A DNA stretch of 64,000 nucleotides. Origin: Desulfuribacillus stibiiarsenatis. Its GTDB lineage: Bacteria; Bacillota; Bacilli; Desulfuribacillales; Desulfuribacillaceae. Every line of letters starts with the position of its first letter. The stretch's first letter is position 1. The notes beneath the pieces were generated by a model. That model searched no databases. It worked only from the letters and a program-made list of their open reading frames with translations, and was not told where the DNA came from. The stretch lies in contig NZ_MJAT01000006.1 of assembly GCF_001742305.1 (NCBI RefSeq), positions 1 to 64,000 of the forward strand. Reading direction: 5' to 3'. Shown piece after piece: positions 7,209-16,053 of this stretch. Made by a program: the position numbers and the translations under genes.

Positions 7209-8183
7209 ATGTCGAACGTATATTTACTTTTTGGAAATGAAGCGATTCTTATGGAGGAATGGCTAGATACACTGATACATAATGAGCTTCCCGATGGGAA
7301 ATTAGATATGAATTATTCTTCTTTTGATTTAGAGGAAATAGCAATTCAACAAGTGTTACAATATGCTGAAACAATTCCTTTCATGGCAGATAGAAAAATT
7401 GTGATTGCAGAACGTGCTGATTTTTTTGGCACAGCCAACGGAAAGAATATTCACGATTTAGAGGCCTTAAACGACTATTTGTTAAACCCAGCACCATATA
7501 CCACAATTATTTTTAAAACAAAAGCAGACAAGCTAGACAAAAGAAAGAAGATTGCAAAGACAATTGAAAAAGCTGGAATCGTGAAAGGGTTTGTCCCTTT
7601 ACAAGGAAAAACACTGGAAGATTGGATCTTGGCAAAGGTGCGAAGTCATCAATGTACGATAGACGGCAAAGCAGTGGAGCAGTTGATTGTTGCCTGTGGT
7701 TCGGATATGAATCTAATGGCTAATGAAATTGAGAAACTGTGCTTATATGTAAATCAAGGGAACATTACTTCAGACACAGTTGCATTGTTGGTTTCAAAAA
7801 CACTTGAGCAAAATCTGTTTGCCTTTATCGATCGGATTGCACAGAGAAATATTAAACAGGGATTACAGGTGATTTATGATTTGTTGAAAAATAAAGAATC
7901 GCCGATCTTAATCTTCTTTTTATTAGCTAAGAAATTCCGCACTATGCTTGTTGGCAAAGATTTGTTAGACAAAGGATATTCACCGCAGCAGATAGCCACC
8001 CAATTAGGCCAGCATCCATATGCATTGAAGATAACCCTAGAACAAGGGGCGAAATTCTCTCCGCAGAACTTACGCAGAATGTTAATTGCTTTAGCAGAGG
8101 CAGATGAGCAGATTAAAACAGGAAAAATGTCCGATGTGGTAGCATTAGAAAGGTTCATCCTATCGATACCTACCAAATATTAA
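7209..8183 (+). CDS. holA: DNA polymerase III subunit delta
   Basis: A 324-residue clamp-loader subunit that opens the sliding clamp in the replisome. The opening NVYLLFGNEAILMEEWLDTL, the ETIPFMADRKIVIAE stretch, TTIIFKTKADKLDKRKKI, and the C-terminal collar (FIDRIAQRNIKQGLQVI, FFLLAKKFRTMLV) follow the HolA family from end to end, at normal length. A GGAGCG site lies six bases before ATG 7209. The position after comEC and before rpsT is the same as in B. subtilis (yqeN). Confidence 0.95.
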   Translation: MSNVYLLFGNEAILMEEWLDTLIHNELPDGKLDMNYSSFDLEEIAIQQVLQYAETIPFMADRKIVIAERADFFGTANGKNIHDLEALNDYLLNPAPYTTIIFKTKADKLDKRKKIAKTIEKAGIVKGFVPLQGKTLEDWILAKVRSHQCTIDGKAVEQLIVACGSDMNLMANEIEKLCLYVNQGNITSDTVALLVSKTLEQNLFAFIDRIAQRNIKQGLQVIYDLLKNKESPILIFFLLAKKFRTMLVGKDLLDKGYSPQQIATQLGQHPYALKITLEQGAKFSPQNLRRMLIALAEADEQIKTGKMSDVVALERFILSIPTKY

Positions 8184-8206
8184 AAAGCATTATGAGGATT
8201 CTTAAG

Positions 8207-8238
8207 AAAAAAACGACCTATGTAAAGGTCGTTTTTTT
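8207..8238. terminator. Bidirectional terminator between holA and rpsT
   Basis: Arms AAAAAAACGACC and GGTCGTTTTTTT enclose an 8-base loop. The run of T on one side and A on the other serves both convergent genes; the rpsT stop codon overlaps its right arm. Confidence 0.9.
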
Positions 8239-8512
8239 ATGCTTGAACAGCTTGTAATTTGTTTAAACGTAGTGCAAGGCGAGATTTTTTACGAGCAGCT
8301 AAATTCTTATGAATGATCCCTTTAGTCACAGCCTTATCAAGGGTTTTCGTTGCATTTAGGAATTCTTGCTTCGCAACATCAACATTTGTATCGATAACTG
8401 CAGTTTCAAACTTCTTAATTGCAGTTTTAAGTTTTGATTTAATTACTACGTTACGAACACGCTTCTTTTCGTTCACAGCGATACGTTTTTTAGCAGATTT
8501 AATATTAGCCAT
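8237..8512 (-). CDS. rpsT: 30S ribosomal protein S20
   Basis: A 91-residue basic, all-helical ribosomal protein that binds 16S rRNA. It begins [18 protein letters not shown] and ends with a Leu/Ala-rich helix, matching the family throughout. The start is fixed by AAGGGAGGTG seven bases before the ATG at 8512; the longer reading frame upstream is spurious. It is the only minus-strand gene in this stretch, as in Bacillus, and lies convergent to holA and divergent from gpr. Confidence 0.96.
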   Translation of the reverse strand: MANIKSAKKRIAVNEKKRVRNVVIKSKLKTAIKKFETAVIDTNVDVAKQEFLNATKTLDKAVTKGIIHKNLAARKKSRLALRLNKLQAVQA

Positions 8513-8570
8513 TATTTCACCTCCCTTGACAGAAAAAACTCCTGTCACACTTACAAACATAACACATAGT

Positions 8571-8599
8571 ATTCTATCATGTATAAATAAAAAAGACAA
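8571..8599 (-). promoter_or_regulatory. Sigma A-type promoter of rpsT
   Basis: On the minus strand, TTGTCT (8599-8594) and TAGAAT (8576-8571) are 17 bases apart. Between it and the gene a small inverted repeat (TGACAG/CTGTCA, about 8526-8547) could form a leader hairpin just before the ribosome site. Confidence 0.55.
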
Positions 8600-8614
8600 G
8601 ATTCTTTTTATAAT

Positions 8615-8643
8615 GCATAAAATATCTAAGTTACATCAGACTA
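8615..8643 (+). promoter_or_regulatory. Sigma F/sigma G-type forespore promoter of gpr
   Basis: GCATA (8615-8619) and CAGACTA (8637-8643) are 17 bases apart, close to forespore sigma consensus (G-M-A-T-R and CATACTA). In B. subtilis gpr is expressed in the forespore, which fits. The site is 38 bases before the start codon. Confidence 0.55.
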
Positions 8644-8680
8644 GATTATATATTTGTATTCTTGAAAGTGAGGAATTTTT

Positions 8681-9820
8681 ATGCCACATAAAGGATATCA
8701 CGATATCGATACCGTGAATTTCCCGTTTTTCTCTACAGACTTAGCAGTTGAAGCGCATCAACACGTAAGTCAAAATGGCGCAATTCCAGGTATTGATAAA
8801 GAGGTAGAAGAGATAGACAAAGTAATGATAGAACGCTTATATGTACGAGACATGCAAGCAGGACAAGCGATTAACAAAATGCCAGGAAAATATGTAACGA
8901 TTTTCGCTCCTGGATTACGTACAAAAGATACACCTTTACGGAAAACAGTTTCTAAAGTGTTTGCCAAAGAATTCTCTAAATATATTGAGGGTCTAAGTGA
9001 TCAAGCAAATATTCTCGTTGTAGGATTAGGAAATGCAAATGCCACACCAGACGCCATCGGACCTGCCGTGACAGAGAATCTTTTAATATCTAGACACTTT
9101 TTTCAAGTCATGCCTGATAAGGTAGAAAAGGGTTTTCGACCGATTAGCGCGATATCACCTGGGGTGATGGGGCAAACTGGTATTGAGACTGGTGATATTG
9201 TATTTGGCGTCGTGCAGCAAATAAAGCCAGATTTAGTGATTGTGATAGACGCTTTAGCATCAAGAAGCATTGATCGCATTAACACAACAATTCAAATTGC
9301 TGACACTGGAATTAACCCAGGAGCGGGTGTCGGGAATCAGCGTAAAGCTTTAAATAAAGAAACATTAGGCGTTCCAGTGATAGCTGTTGGAGTCCCTACG
9401 GTTGTAGATGCTGTAACGATTGTTCATGATGCTATGGAATATGTGACGAGATACATTAATGAAAAAGGGATTGCCCCAATGCAATATTCAAATGTATCTA
9501 CGAAGAACATGAGAAAACAACAAGCTGTACAAGCAACACAATCGACACCACAATCACAAGTTCCTCCACACGATGGTACTGCCGCATCTAATAATACTTC
9601 AACGAATCATGCAGTGCACAACATGTACGAGAACATGACAGAAGATCAGAAGAAACAGTTAATATTCCATGTCTTGAAGTCAGAGGGTCATCAATTTATG
9701 GTTACGCCAAAGGAAATTGATACTTACATTGAAGAGATTGCTAATATTATTGCAGGAGGTCTTAATGCTGCTCTTCATCCGAAGATAAGCATTGAAGATG
9801 CCGCGATGTACACTCACTAA
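8681..9820 (+). CDS. gpr: Germination protease GPR
   Basis: The spore protease that degrades small acid-soluble proteins when a spore germinates; made as a zymogen in the forespore. At 379 residues it is family length. Conserved stretches are ANILVVGLGNANATPDAIGP (near 110-130), SPGVMGQTGIETGDI (near 160) and DLVIVIDALASRSIDRINTT with INPGAGVGN (near 185-220). Residues about 270-320 form a Gln/Ser/Thr-rich linker that looks like a lineage-specific insert before the C-terminal helices. The start ATG 8681 follows GTGAGGA. A forespore-type promoter precedes it. Confidence 0.95.
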   Translation: MPHKGYHDIDTVNFPFFSTDLAVEAHQHVSQNGAIPGIDKEVEEIDKVMIERLYVRDMQAGQAINKMPGKYVTIFAPGLRTKDTPLRKTVSKVFAKEFSKYIEGLSDQANILVVGLGNANATPDAIGPAVTENLLISRHFFQVMPDKVEKGFRPISAISPGVMGQTGIETGDIVFGVVQQIKPDLVIVIDALASRSIDRINTTIQIADTGINPGAGVGNQRKALNKETLGVPVIAVGVPTVVDAVTIVHDAMEYVTRYINEKGIAPMQYSNVSTKNMRKQQAVQATQSTPQSQVPPHDGTAASNNTSTNHAVHNMYENMTEDQKKQLIFHVLKSEGHQFMVTPKEIDTYIEEIANIIAGGLNAALHPKISIEDAAMYTH

Positions 9821-9900
9821 AAAATATTAAACTTTATAGGAATAATTAGGCATTCGTATGCATATTGATGATTTAGGACAACCCTAAGGAGAGGATACGA

Positions 9901-11082
9901 ATGCCTATTAAACGTAGAAACTTTAGAAGTATGACGGTTAACCTTAGTGGATTTGACATTAAGAAACAAATCATAACGATAGCAATTTCTATTGTCTTCA
10001 TACTCGTACTTGTAGGTATTACATTTACAAGTGTAGAGAGCTTGACCAGTGAAGCGAATGAGCAATCAAGAGTTGAGCAATTAGTAAGCAAGATAAGAAC
10101 AGCAACGTATAAGCAAATTCTCCAACACGAGATGAAAGTTCTTAACGCAACTGAAACTTCCACACATTCTAATCGGACAACCTATGAATTCGGAGCTTTC
10201 TTATCTAAGTTGTTCACAGGCATAGAGATTTATAATTTACAAAGCATATTGCATCAGGAGGTACCAGGGTACAGCGTAATGGCAATGGAGCTAATTGGTG
10301 ATCGCAATCAACTTGATATTTATGCTCCACCGGTAGAAACACCACCGCCAGACAATTTATTTTCGAACGAAAAAGAAGATAATGAAGATCAAAAACCTGA
10401 ACCACCGAAAAAACCAAAGCAAGAACCGACTAAGCCTAAAGTTAACTACACAGAGAAACCACCAGTGCTAATCTATCACACGCATAACCGTGAAGCTTTC
10501 TTACCGGAGCTAAAAAATATTAAAAAGGCAAACGAAGCATATCATCCGACCAATAATATTACCTTAGTAGGTAAACACCTTGCAGAAAACCTTGAGAAGC
10601 TAGGTGTTCCAACAATTCTATCATCAAAAGATTACTGGGTAGATTTGCCACCAGGGGAATATTGGAAGTCATATGTGCATTCGAAGAAAGAAGTAGAGGC
10701 AATTTTAAAACAGCATAAGTATATTCCATTTATCCTTGATATTCATCGTGACTCTGCTTTAAGAGCGAGGACAACTGTTACACATAGTGGTAAAGACTAT
10801 GCAGCTGTGTGGTTTATTATTGGGCAGATTAACCCTACGTGGCAATATAACTACCAATTTGCGGCGACTATAGAGGGACGCTTAGAGGCTAAAGTACCTG
10901 GAATATCAAGAGGTATATGGGCAAAAAAGAGCGGTCAATATAATCAGGACATTTCCCATAATAGTGTTCTAATCGAGATTGGTGGAGTAGATAATAATTT
11001 CGAAGAGGCTAACAGAACAGCAGAGGTTTTAGCAAAAATAATTGCTGATCTGTATGAAGATATGGTCATTCAAGGACAATAG
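9901..11082 (+). CDS. spoIIP: Stage II sporulation protein P
   Basis: A membrane-anchored cell-wall hydrolase which, with SpoIID and SpoIIM, degrades septal peptidoglycan during engulfment. A single membrane helix lies at about residues 22-42. A Pro/Lys-rich linker (near 150-180) leads into the catalytic domain with VLIYHTHNREAF (near 190), FILDIHRDS (near 280) and SVLIEIGGVDNN (near 358). The 393-residue length is normal. AAGGAGAGG lies before ATG 9901. It follows gpr directly, as in B. subtilis. Confidence 0.95.
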   Translation: MPIKRRNFRSMTVNLSGFDIKKQIITIAISIVFILVLVGITFTSVESLTSEANEQSRVEQLVSKIRTATYKQILQHEMKVLNATETSTHSNRTTYEFGAFLSKLFTGIEIYNLQSILHQEVPGYSVMAMELIGDRNQLDIYAPPVETPPPDNLFSNEKEDNEDQKPEPPKKPKQEPTKPKVNYTEKPPVLIYHTHNREAFLPELKNIKKANEAYHPTNNITLVGKHLAENLEKLGVPTILSSKDYWVDLPPGEYWKSYVHSKKEVEAILKQHKYIPFILDIHRDSALRARTTVTHSGKDYAAVWFIIGQINPTWQYNYQFAATIEGRLEAKVPGISRGIWAKKSGQYNQDISHNSVLIEIGGVDNNFEEANRTAEVLAKIIADLYEDMVIQGQ

Positions 11083-11164
11083 TATATATTACTAGAGTTT
11101 GGAAATACTAGAGTTGAAAATGATGAATATGAAGTTGAAGTTAGGAATGAAAGGGGAGCTAATG

Positions 11165-11581
11165 ATGCAATCAATTATTAACATGAAAAAGTTTTTTGAG
11201 GAAGGCATAGTCTTAGTAATATTCTCAGCACTTATGCTCTCCTTTATTTTCTTAGGATTTATAGTGGTAGAGCGCAATGTTATTGACATTATGGGTACAT
11301 ACGAAAATCCTGGCGTCATCTACTTTCAGCAAACTCAGAGCGTACAAAATGATCTGACAGCTCAACATGCAGTGCAAGTGAAAGATGATAGCGTCGTGGA
11401 AACAACGGTTACTGTGAAAGAATCGAATCACGTAAAAAACGATATCAATGACTTAGCACACACGTTGGAACGAAAGCTAGAAAGTAAAGCAAAAGTCTTG
11501 ATAATCTGGTTTATTGAAAAATCAACTCAGGCTTTGGAATACATTATCTATATCCTCTCAAAATCATTGCAGTCATCTTAG
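11165..11581 (+). CDS. Small membrane protein at the yqxA position
   Basis: A 138-residue protein with one strong membrane helix (about residues 14-36, VLVIFSALMLSFIFLGFIVV) and a polar, predominantly helical C-terminal part. B. subtilis has yqxA (DUF3679) at the same place between spoIIP and lepA, and the layout fits, but identity is inferred from position and architecture. ATG 11165 lies six bases after GGGGAG; ATG 11162 is also possible, and a longer frame from 11099 lacks a ribosome site. No function is known. Confidence 0.65.
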   Translation: MQSIINMKKFFEEGIVLVIFSALMLSFIFLGFIVVERNVIDIMGTYENPGVIYFQQTQSVQNDLTAQHAVQVKDDSVVETTVTVKESNHVKNDINDLAHTLERKLESKAKVLIIWFIEKSTQALEYIIYILSKSLQSS

Positions 11582-11595
11582 GGAATTGCTATAAT
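11567..11595 (+). promoter_or_regulatory. Sigma A-type promoter of lepA
   Basis: TTGCAG (11567-11572), a 17-base spacer and a perfect TATAAT (11590-11595). It overlaps the end of the preceding gene and lies 38 bases before the lepA start. Confidence 0.65.
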
Positions 11596-11632
11596 GTGAA
11601 ATAGTGCATCAGCATTGGGAGGTTAATGATTC

Positions 11633-13468
11633 ATGAGTAGTAGTAATATCGATAAACAAAGTAGGATAAGGAATTTTTCAATCATAGCACATATAGATCA
11701 CGGAAAATCTACGTTAGCAGACCGAATTTTAGAATTTACGGGTGCATTATCATCTAGAGAAATGCAAGATCAAGTGCTTGATAAAATGGATTTAGAGCGT
11801 GAGCGCGGTATAACCATTAAACTGCAAGCAGTGCGATTAAATTATAAAGCAAAAGATGGCAACGAATATACATTGCATCTTATAGATACTCCTGGTCATG
11901 TCGACTTTACCTATGAGGTTTCTCGTAGTCTTGCGGCATGTGAAGGGGCTCTTTTAATTATTGATGCAGCCCAAGGGATTGAGGCGCAAACATTAGCGAA
12001 CGTTTATTTAGCGTTAGAAAATGAATTAGAAATTGTTCCAGTTATTAATAAGATTGACTTGCCAAGTGCTGAACCAGAACGTGTAAAACAAGAAGTGGAA
12101 GACGTCATTGGTCTAGATACGAGCGATGCTGTACTGGCTTCCGCTAAGGAAGGTATAGGTATTGAAGAGATATTGGAGCAAGTAATTCAAAAGATTCCAG
12201 CTCCAACTGGTGATGCCGATGCACCATTACAAGCGTTAATATTCGACTCACACTTTGATCCATATCGTGGTGTCATTGTTTATACTAGGGTTGTCAATGG
12301 AAAAATGAAGCCAGGTATGAAAATCCGTATGATGGCGACGGAAAAAGAATTTGAGATTATTGAATTAGGCACATTTACACCAAAGCCAATTAAGGTTGAC
12401 GAACTCAATGTTGGTGACGTTGGTTTTGTGATTGCAAGTATAAGGAATGTTAAAGATACTCGTGTGGGGGATACCATTACCGAGGCAAAAAGACCAGCGG
12501 CAGCAGCATTACCAGGTTATCGTAAAGTGAATCCAATGGTGTTCTGTGGAATGTATCCAGTAGAATCGTCAGAGTATGATGCTTTACGTGAAGCATTAGA
12601 GAAACTAGAGCTGAACGACGCTTCTTTACAATATGAGCCAGAAACTTCTACAGCTTTAGGGTTTGGTTTCCGTTGCGGTTTCTTAGGTCTTCTGCATATG
12701 GAAATCATTCAAGAACGTATTGAACGTGAATTTGATATTAACTTAATTACTACAGCCCCAAGCGTTGTATACCATGCATATATGAATGATAGTACGCAAT
12801 CAATGATACGGATTGATAATCCGACGAAATTGCCGTTACAAGAGAAGCTAGATCGTGTAGAAGAGCCTTATGTGAAGGCAACAATTATGGTTCCGAACGA
12901 TTATGTAGGTTCAGTCATGGAGATTTGTCAGAACAAGCGTGGCGAATACAAGGATATGAAGTATTTTGATGTGCGTCGCGTATCTTTAATATATGAAATA
13001 CCTTTATCGGAGATTGTGTACGATTTCTTTGATCAGTTGAAGTCAAGTACGAAAGGATATGCATCCTTTGATTATGAGTTAATCGGTTATAGAGCATCGA
13101 AATTGGTGAAAATGGATATTCTCTTAAATGGGGAATCCGTAGATGCACTATCTCTGATTGTACATCGCGATAAAGCATATAATCGTGGACGTTTGTTGGT
13201 TGAGAAATTAAGGAGCTTAATTCCTCGTCAGATGTTCGAGGTTCCAATTCAAGCTGCTATTGGGCAGAAGATTATTGCCAGAGAAACAATCAGCGCCATG
13301 CGCAAAAACGTATTAGCAAAATGTTATGGTGGGGACATCTCGCGTAAACGTAAACTGATCGAGAAACAAAAAGAAGGTAAAAAACGCATGAAACAGGTAG
13401 GTAGTGTAGAAGTACCTCAAGAAGCGTTTATGGCTGTTCTGCAAATGGACGAGCCTAATAAAAAATAA
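11633..13468 (+). CDS. lepA: Elongation factor 4 (LepA)
   Basis: A ribosome-bound translational GTPase of 611 residues that acts on elongation/initiation under stress. G1 is [10 protein letters not shown] (near 19-28), G2 lies in [10 protein letters not shown]3 is DTPGHVDF (near 90) and G4 is NKIDLP (near 140). The LepA-specific C-terminal domain ends with [19 protein letters not shown], whose basic residues enter the peptidyl-transferase centre. GGGAGG precedes the start; length and order are as in Bacillus. Confidence 0.97.
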   Translation: MSSSNIDKQSRIRNFSIIAHIDHGKSTLADRILEFTGALSSREMQDQVLDKMDLERERGITIKLQAVRLNYKAKDGNEYTLHLIDTPGHVDFTYEVSRSLAACEGALLIIDAAQGIEAQTLANVYLALENELEIVPVINKIDLPSAEPERVKQEVEDVIGLDTSDAVLASAKEGIGIEEILEQVIQKIPAPTGDADAPLQALIFDSHFDPYRGVIVYTRVVNGKMKPGMKIRMMATEKEFEIIELGTFTPKPIKVDELNVGDVGFVIASIRNVKDTRVGDTITEAKRPAAAALPGYRKVNPMVFCGMYPVESSEYDALREALEKLELNDASLQYEPETSTALGFGFRCGFLGLLHMEIIQERIEREFDINLITTAPSVVYHAYMNDSTQSMIRIDNPTKLPLQEKLDRVEEPYVKATIMVPNDYVGSVMEICQNKRGEYKDMKYFDVRRVSLIYEIPLSEIVYDFFDQLKSSTKGYASFDYELIGYRASKLVKMDILLNGESVDALSLIVHRDKAYNRGRLLVEKLRSLIPRQMFEVPIQAAIGQKIIARETISAMRKNVLAKCYGGDISRKRKLIEKQKEGKKRMKQVGSVEVPQEAFMAVLQMDEPNKK

Positions 13469-13470
13469 TA

Positions 13471-13500
13471 AAACTTCAGGCATCTTGCCTGAAGTTTTCT
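13471..13500 (+). terminator. Terminator after lepA
   Basis: A 10-bp stem AACTTCAGGC/GCCTGAAGTT with a 5-base loop, followed by TTTTCT. Confidence 0.85.
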
Positions 13501-13564
13501 GCGTAATTAGATGTTTAGGAAGTTCACTTTTCAGTTTTATAAAGTAAGTTTGGAGGGAAAGATT

Positions 13565-14734
13565 ATGAAAATCAATGACGCATCTTTATATATTCATATC
13601 CCTTATTGTGTTCAGAAGTGTCAATATTGTGATTTTGCCTCCTACGTAGGAAAAAACAATACGATTAATACTTATATTCATGCTATAGAGAATGAAATAG
13701 CTGAGTTCATGCAAGTGATTGACACCGTTTCACTTCGAACGATTTTTATCGGCGGTGGGACACCGACAATATTAAGTGCGCAGCAGTTGGAGCGGTTATT
13801 TTCATCAATTCATAAACATTTTCATTTGCACCCGCTCATTGAGTTCACCGTAGAAGCAAATCCTGGTACGATTACCGATGAAAAATTAGAAGTCATGAAA
13901 CGCTATGCAGTAAACCGAATCAGTATGGGTGTTCAATCCATGCAACAACAGGAATTAAACCTTCTAGGGCGCATACATACTGTTGAGGATGTGTGCGATA
14001 CAGTGGAACGATTACATTCGTATCAATTGGATAATTGGAATATCGATTTAATGTATGGGATTCCAGGTCAAACGTTAGAAAGCTGGAAAAGCACTTTAGA
14101 ACAGGCGATAGACTTAGCGCCACAGCACATTTCAACCTATAGCTTAAAAATCGAAGAAGATACGCCATTCTACCATAAATATCATCAAGGGAAGTTACCC
14201 TTGCCAGACGAAGACGAAGTAGTTGCTATGTATCAACATGCGATAGATATGCTTCCACAATATAAATTTATGCATTATGAAATCAGCAATTTTGCTAAAG
14301 GGAACAATCAATCGCAACACAATTTACAGTATTGGAGAAACCACAATTATATTGGTCTTGGAGTCAGTGCGGCTAGTTATATTTCGAACATTCGATACAC
14401 GAACCCTGCAACGATAGATCAATATATTGAAAAGTATCAAAATAAGCCTGATTCTAATACATGGATTCAATTATTAAAAAATAAAATAGATACTCAATCC
14501 TGTAGTAAAAGTTGTCAAATGGAAGACTTCGTAATGCTGGGATTACGTACTATGGATGGTATTAGCGTATCTGATTTCTGGGAACGATATTTAGTGAAAT
14601 TTGATAATATTTTTGGGAGTGCGGTGCACAAGCTTATAACAGAAAATCTAATAGAACGCACAAAGTCAGGATATAAACTTACAAATAGAGGGATTTTATT
14701 TGCAAATGATGTAATTGAAGCTTTCTTTGAGTAA
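13565..14734 (+). CDS. hemW: Radical SAM heme chaperone HemW (HemN-like)
   Basis: A 389-residue radical SAM protein. Residues 15-22 hold the CxxxCxxC iron-sulfur motif (CVQKCQYC), preceded by SLYIHIPY; FIGGGTPTIL (near 65) and VEANPGTI (near 97) are conserved SAM and substrate elements. It lacks the N-terminal extension of true coproporphyrinogen dehydrogenase HemN, so the heme-chaperone HemW is the better assignment. ATG 13565 has GGAGGG six bases upstream; the frame continues 18 codons further upstream without a ribosome site. It follows lepA, as in Bacillus. Confidence 0.9.
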   Translation: MKINDASLYIHIPYCVQKCQYCDFASYVGKNNTINTYIHAIENEIAEFMQVIDTVSLRTIFIGGGTPTILSAQQLERLFSSIHKHFHLHPLIEFTVEANPGTITDEKLEVMKRYAVNRISMGVQSMQQQELNLLGRIHTVEDVCDTVERLHSYQLDNWNIDLMYGIPGQTLESWKSTLEQAIDLAPQHISTYSLKIEEDTPFYHKYHQGKLPLPDEDEVVAMYQHAIDMLPQYKFMHYEISNFAKGNNQSQHNLQYWRNHNYIGLGVSAASYISNIRYTNPATIDQYIEKYQNKPDSNTWIQLLKNKIDTQSCSKSCQMEDFVMLGLRTMDGISVSDFWERYLVKFDNIFGSAVHKLITENLIERTKSGYKLTNRGILFANDVIEAFFE

Positions 14735-14762
14735 TATAATCGGAATACATGAGATTAGGGTC

Positions 14763-14787
14763 AGAATTCTCGCGTATTCTTTTTTTT
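14763..14787 (+). terminator. Weak terminator after hemW
   Basis: A short stem AGAAT/ATTCT with an 8-base loop and a run of eight T. The stem is weak, but the T-tract is strong. Confidence 0.45.
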
Positions 14788-14802
14788 ACTTACTCATGAT
14801 AC

Positions 14803-14880
14803 TGATTTTCATTATATCTATTGACGTGAGAGTAATTATCATATAGATTAACATTAACCACACAGCAATAATGATTATCG
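14803..14880 (+). promoter_or_regulatory. Fur-regulated promoter of the ferric iron transporter
   Basis: Three sequences resemble the 7-1-7 Fur box TGATAATNATTATCA: 14803-14817 (10 of 14), 14827-14841 (TGAGAGTAATTATCA, 12 of 14) and 14866-14880 (CAATAATGATTATCG, 11 of 14). TTGACG at 14821-14826 can serve as the -35 element and TAGATT at 14844-14849 as the -10 (17-base spacer), so the middle box lies between them. This layout predicts repression by iron-loaded Fur. Confidence 0.7.
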
Positions 14881-14920
14881 ATTGCGTGTAGCGATATAAT
14901 TAGGGGAGGAAATACAGAGA

Positions 14921-15988
14921 ATGAAGAAATCACTAAAAGTTATGGCATTAACGATGCTAACGGCATCACTACTTGTTACAGGATGTGGCAAAACGACAAC
15001 AACACAAACACCGCCTGTAGAGGAATCTAAGAGTGCTGGAGTAGTAAATCTGTACACAAGTAGACACTACGAATCAGACCGTCAACTATATGATGCATTT
15101 ACTGAACAAACAGGTATAGTAGTAAATGTTGTGGAAGGTAAAGGAGACGAGTTACTTGAGCGTCTGAAAACGGAAGCGGATCAAACAGAAGCAGATTTAT
15201 TCTTAACGGCGGATGCTGGTAATATGCATGTTGCAAGTGAAGCTGGTCTATTTCAACCAGTGAATAATGATGTAATTTTTGCAAACATTCCTGATAAATA
15301 CCGTGCAGATAACAACGAATGGTTTGGTATAGCGAAGAGAGCACGTGTTATTGTATATGCTAAAGACCGTGTAAATCCAGCGGATTTATCCACATACGAA
15401 GCTTTAACAGAACCACAATGGAAGGGTAAAGTAGTTGCACGTACATCAACTAACATGTATAACATGTCTCTATTAGCTTCATTTATTGAAGTCAAAGGAG
15501 AGCAAGCATCGTTAGATTGGGCTAAAGGGTTAGTGGCGAATTTCGCTAGAGATCCTAAAGGTAATGACCGCGATCAAGCGAAGGCAATCGTTGCTGGAGA
15601 AGCAGATGTAACAATCATGAATACGTACTATATTGGTGCAATGTTGAACTCTAAGGATACAGAAGAAGTAAAAGTAGCCGAATCAGTGGGCATTTTCTTC
15701 CCGAACCAAGATACGACTGGTACGCATGTGAATATTAGTGGTATCGGAGTAACTAAACACGCTAAAAATGTAGAAAATGCAACTAAATTCATTGAGTTCT
15801 TATCAAGTGAGCAAGCTCAACAGCAATTTGCAAGTACTAACCACGAATATCCAGTAAACCCGAAAGTAGAGCCTAGTGATTATATTAAATCATGGGGTAC
15901 TTTTAAAGAGCAAAATATAGATTTATCTGCACTTGGTAAAAACCAACAACAAGCAATTAAATTATTTGACCAAGCAGGTTGGAAATAG
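14921..15988 (+). CDS. Ferric iron ABC transporter, substrate-binding lipoprotein
   Basis: A 355-residue lipoprotein that captures ferric iron outside the membrane (Fbp/Fut/Afu type). The signal peptide ends in LLVTGC with Cys 22 as the lipidation site. VVNLYTSRHYESDRQLYDAF is the typical opening of the mature iron-binding protein, with Tyr available as an iron ligand; a YY pair in IMNTYYIGAM matches the paired Tyr ligands of the family. It heads a three-gene operon with permease and ATPase behind Fur-like boxes. A stem-loop after it may keep its transcript in excess. Confidence 0.9.
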   Translation: MKKSLKVMALTMLTASLLVTGCGKTTTTQTPPVEESKSAGVVNLYTSRHYESDRQLYDAFTEQTGIVVNVVEGKGDELLERLKTEADQTEADLFLTADAGNMHVASEAGLFQPVNNDVIFANIPDKYRADNNEWFGIAKRARVIVYAKDRVNPADLSTYEALTEPQWKGKVVARTSTNMYNMSLLASFIEVKGEQASLDWAKGLVANFARDPKGNDRDQAKAIVAGEADVTIMNTYYIGAMLNSKDTEEVKVAESVGIFFPNQDTTGTHVNISGIGVTKHAKNVENATKFIEFLSSEQAQQQFASTNHEYPVNPKVEPSDYIKSWGTFKEQNIDLSALGKNQQQAIKLFDQAGWK

Positions 15989-16002
15989 TAAATTCAATAA
16001 GA

Positions 16003-16032
16003 GCCGTATCTCTGAAAAGTGATACGGTTTTT
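16003..16032 (+). terminator. Internal attenuating terminator between binding protein and permease
   Basis: Arms CCGTATC (16004-16010) and GATACGG (16021-16027) are followed by TTTTT. In such operons a leaky terminator here lets the binding protein be made in excess over the membrane parts. Confidence 0.65.
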
Positions 16033-16053
16033 ACTCATCAAGGATGTGAAAAA

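Noticed and set aside
13511-14734. Oxygen-independent coproporphyrinogen dehydrogenase HemN
   Set aside because: The N-terminal extension and length of HemN are missing, and the locus is the HemW position of Bacillus.
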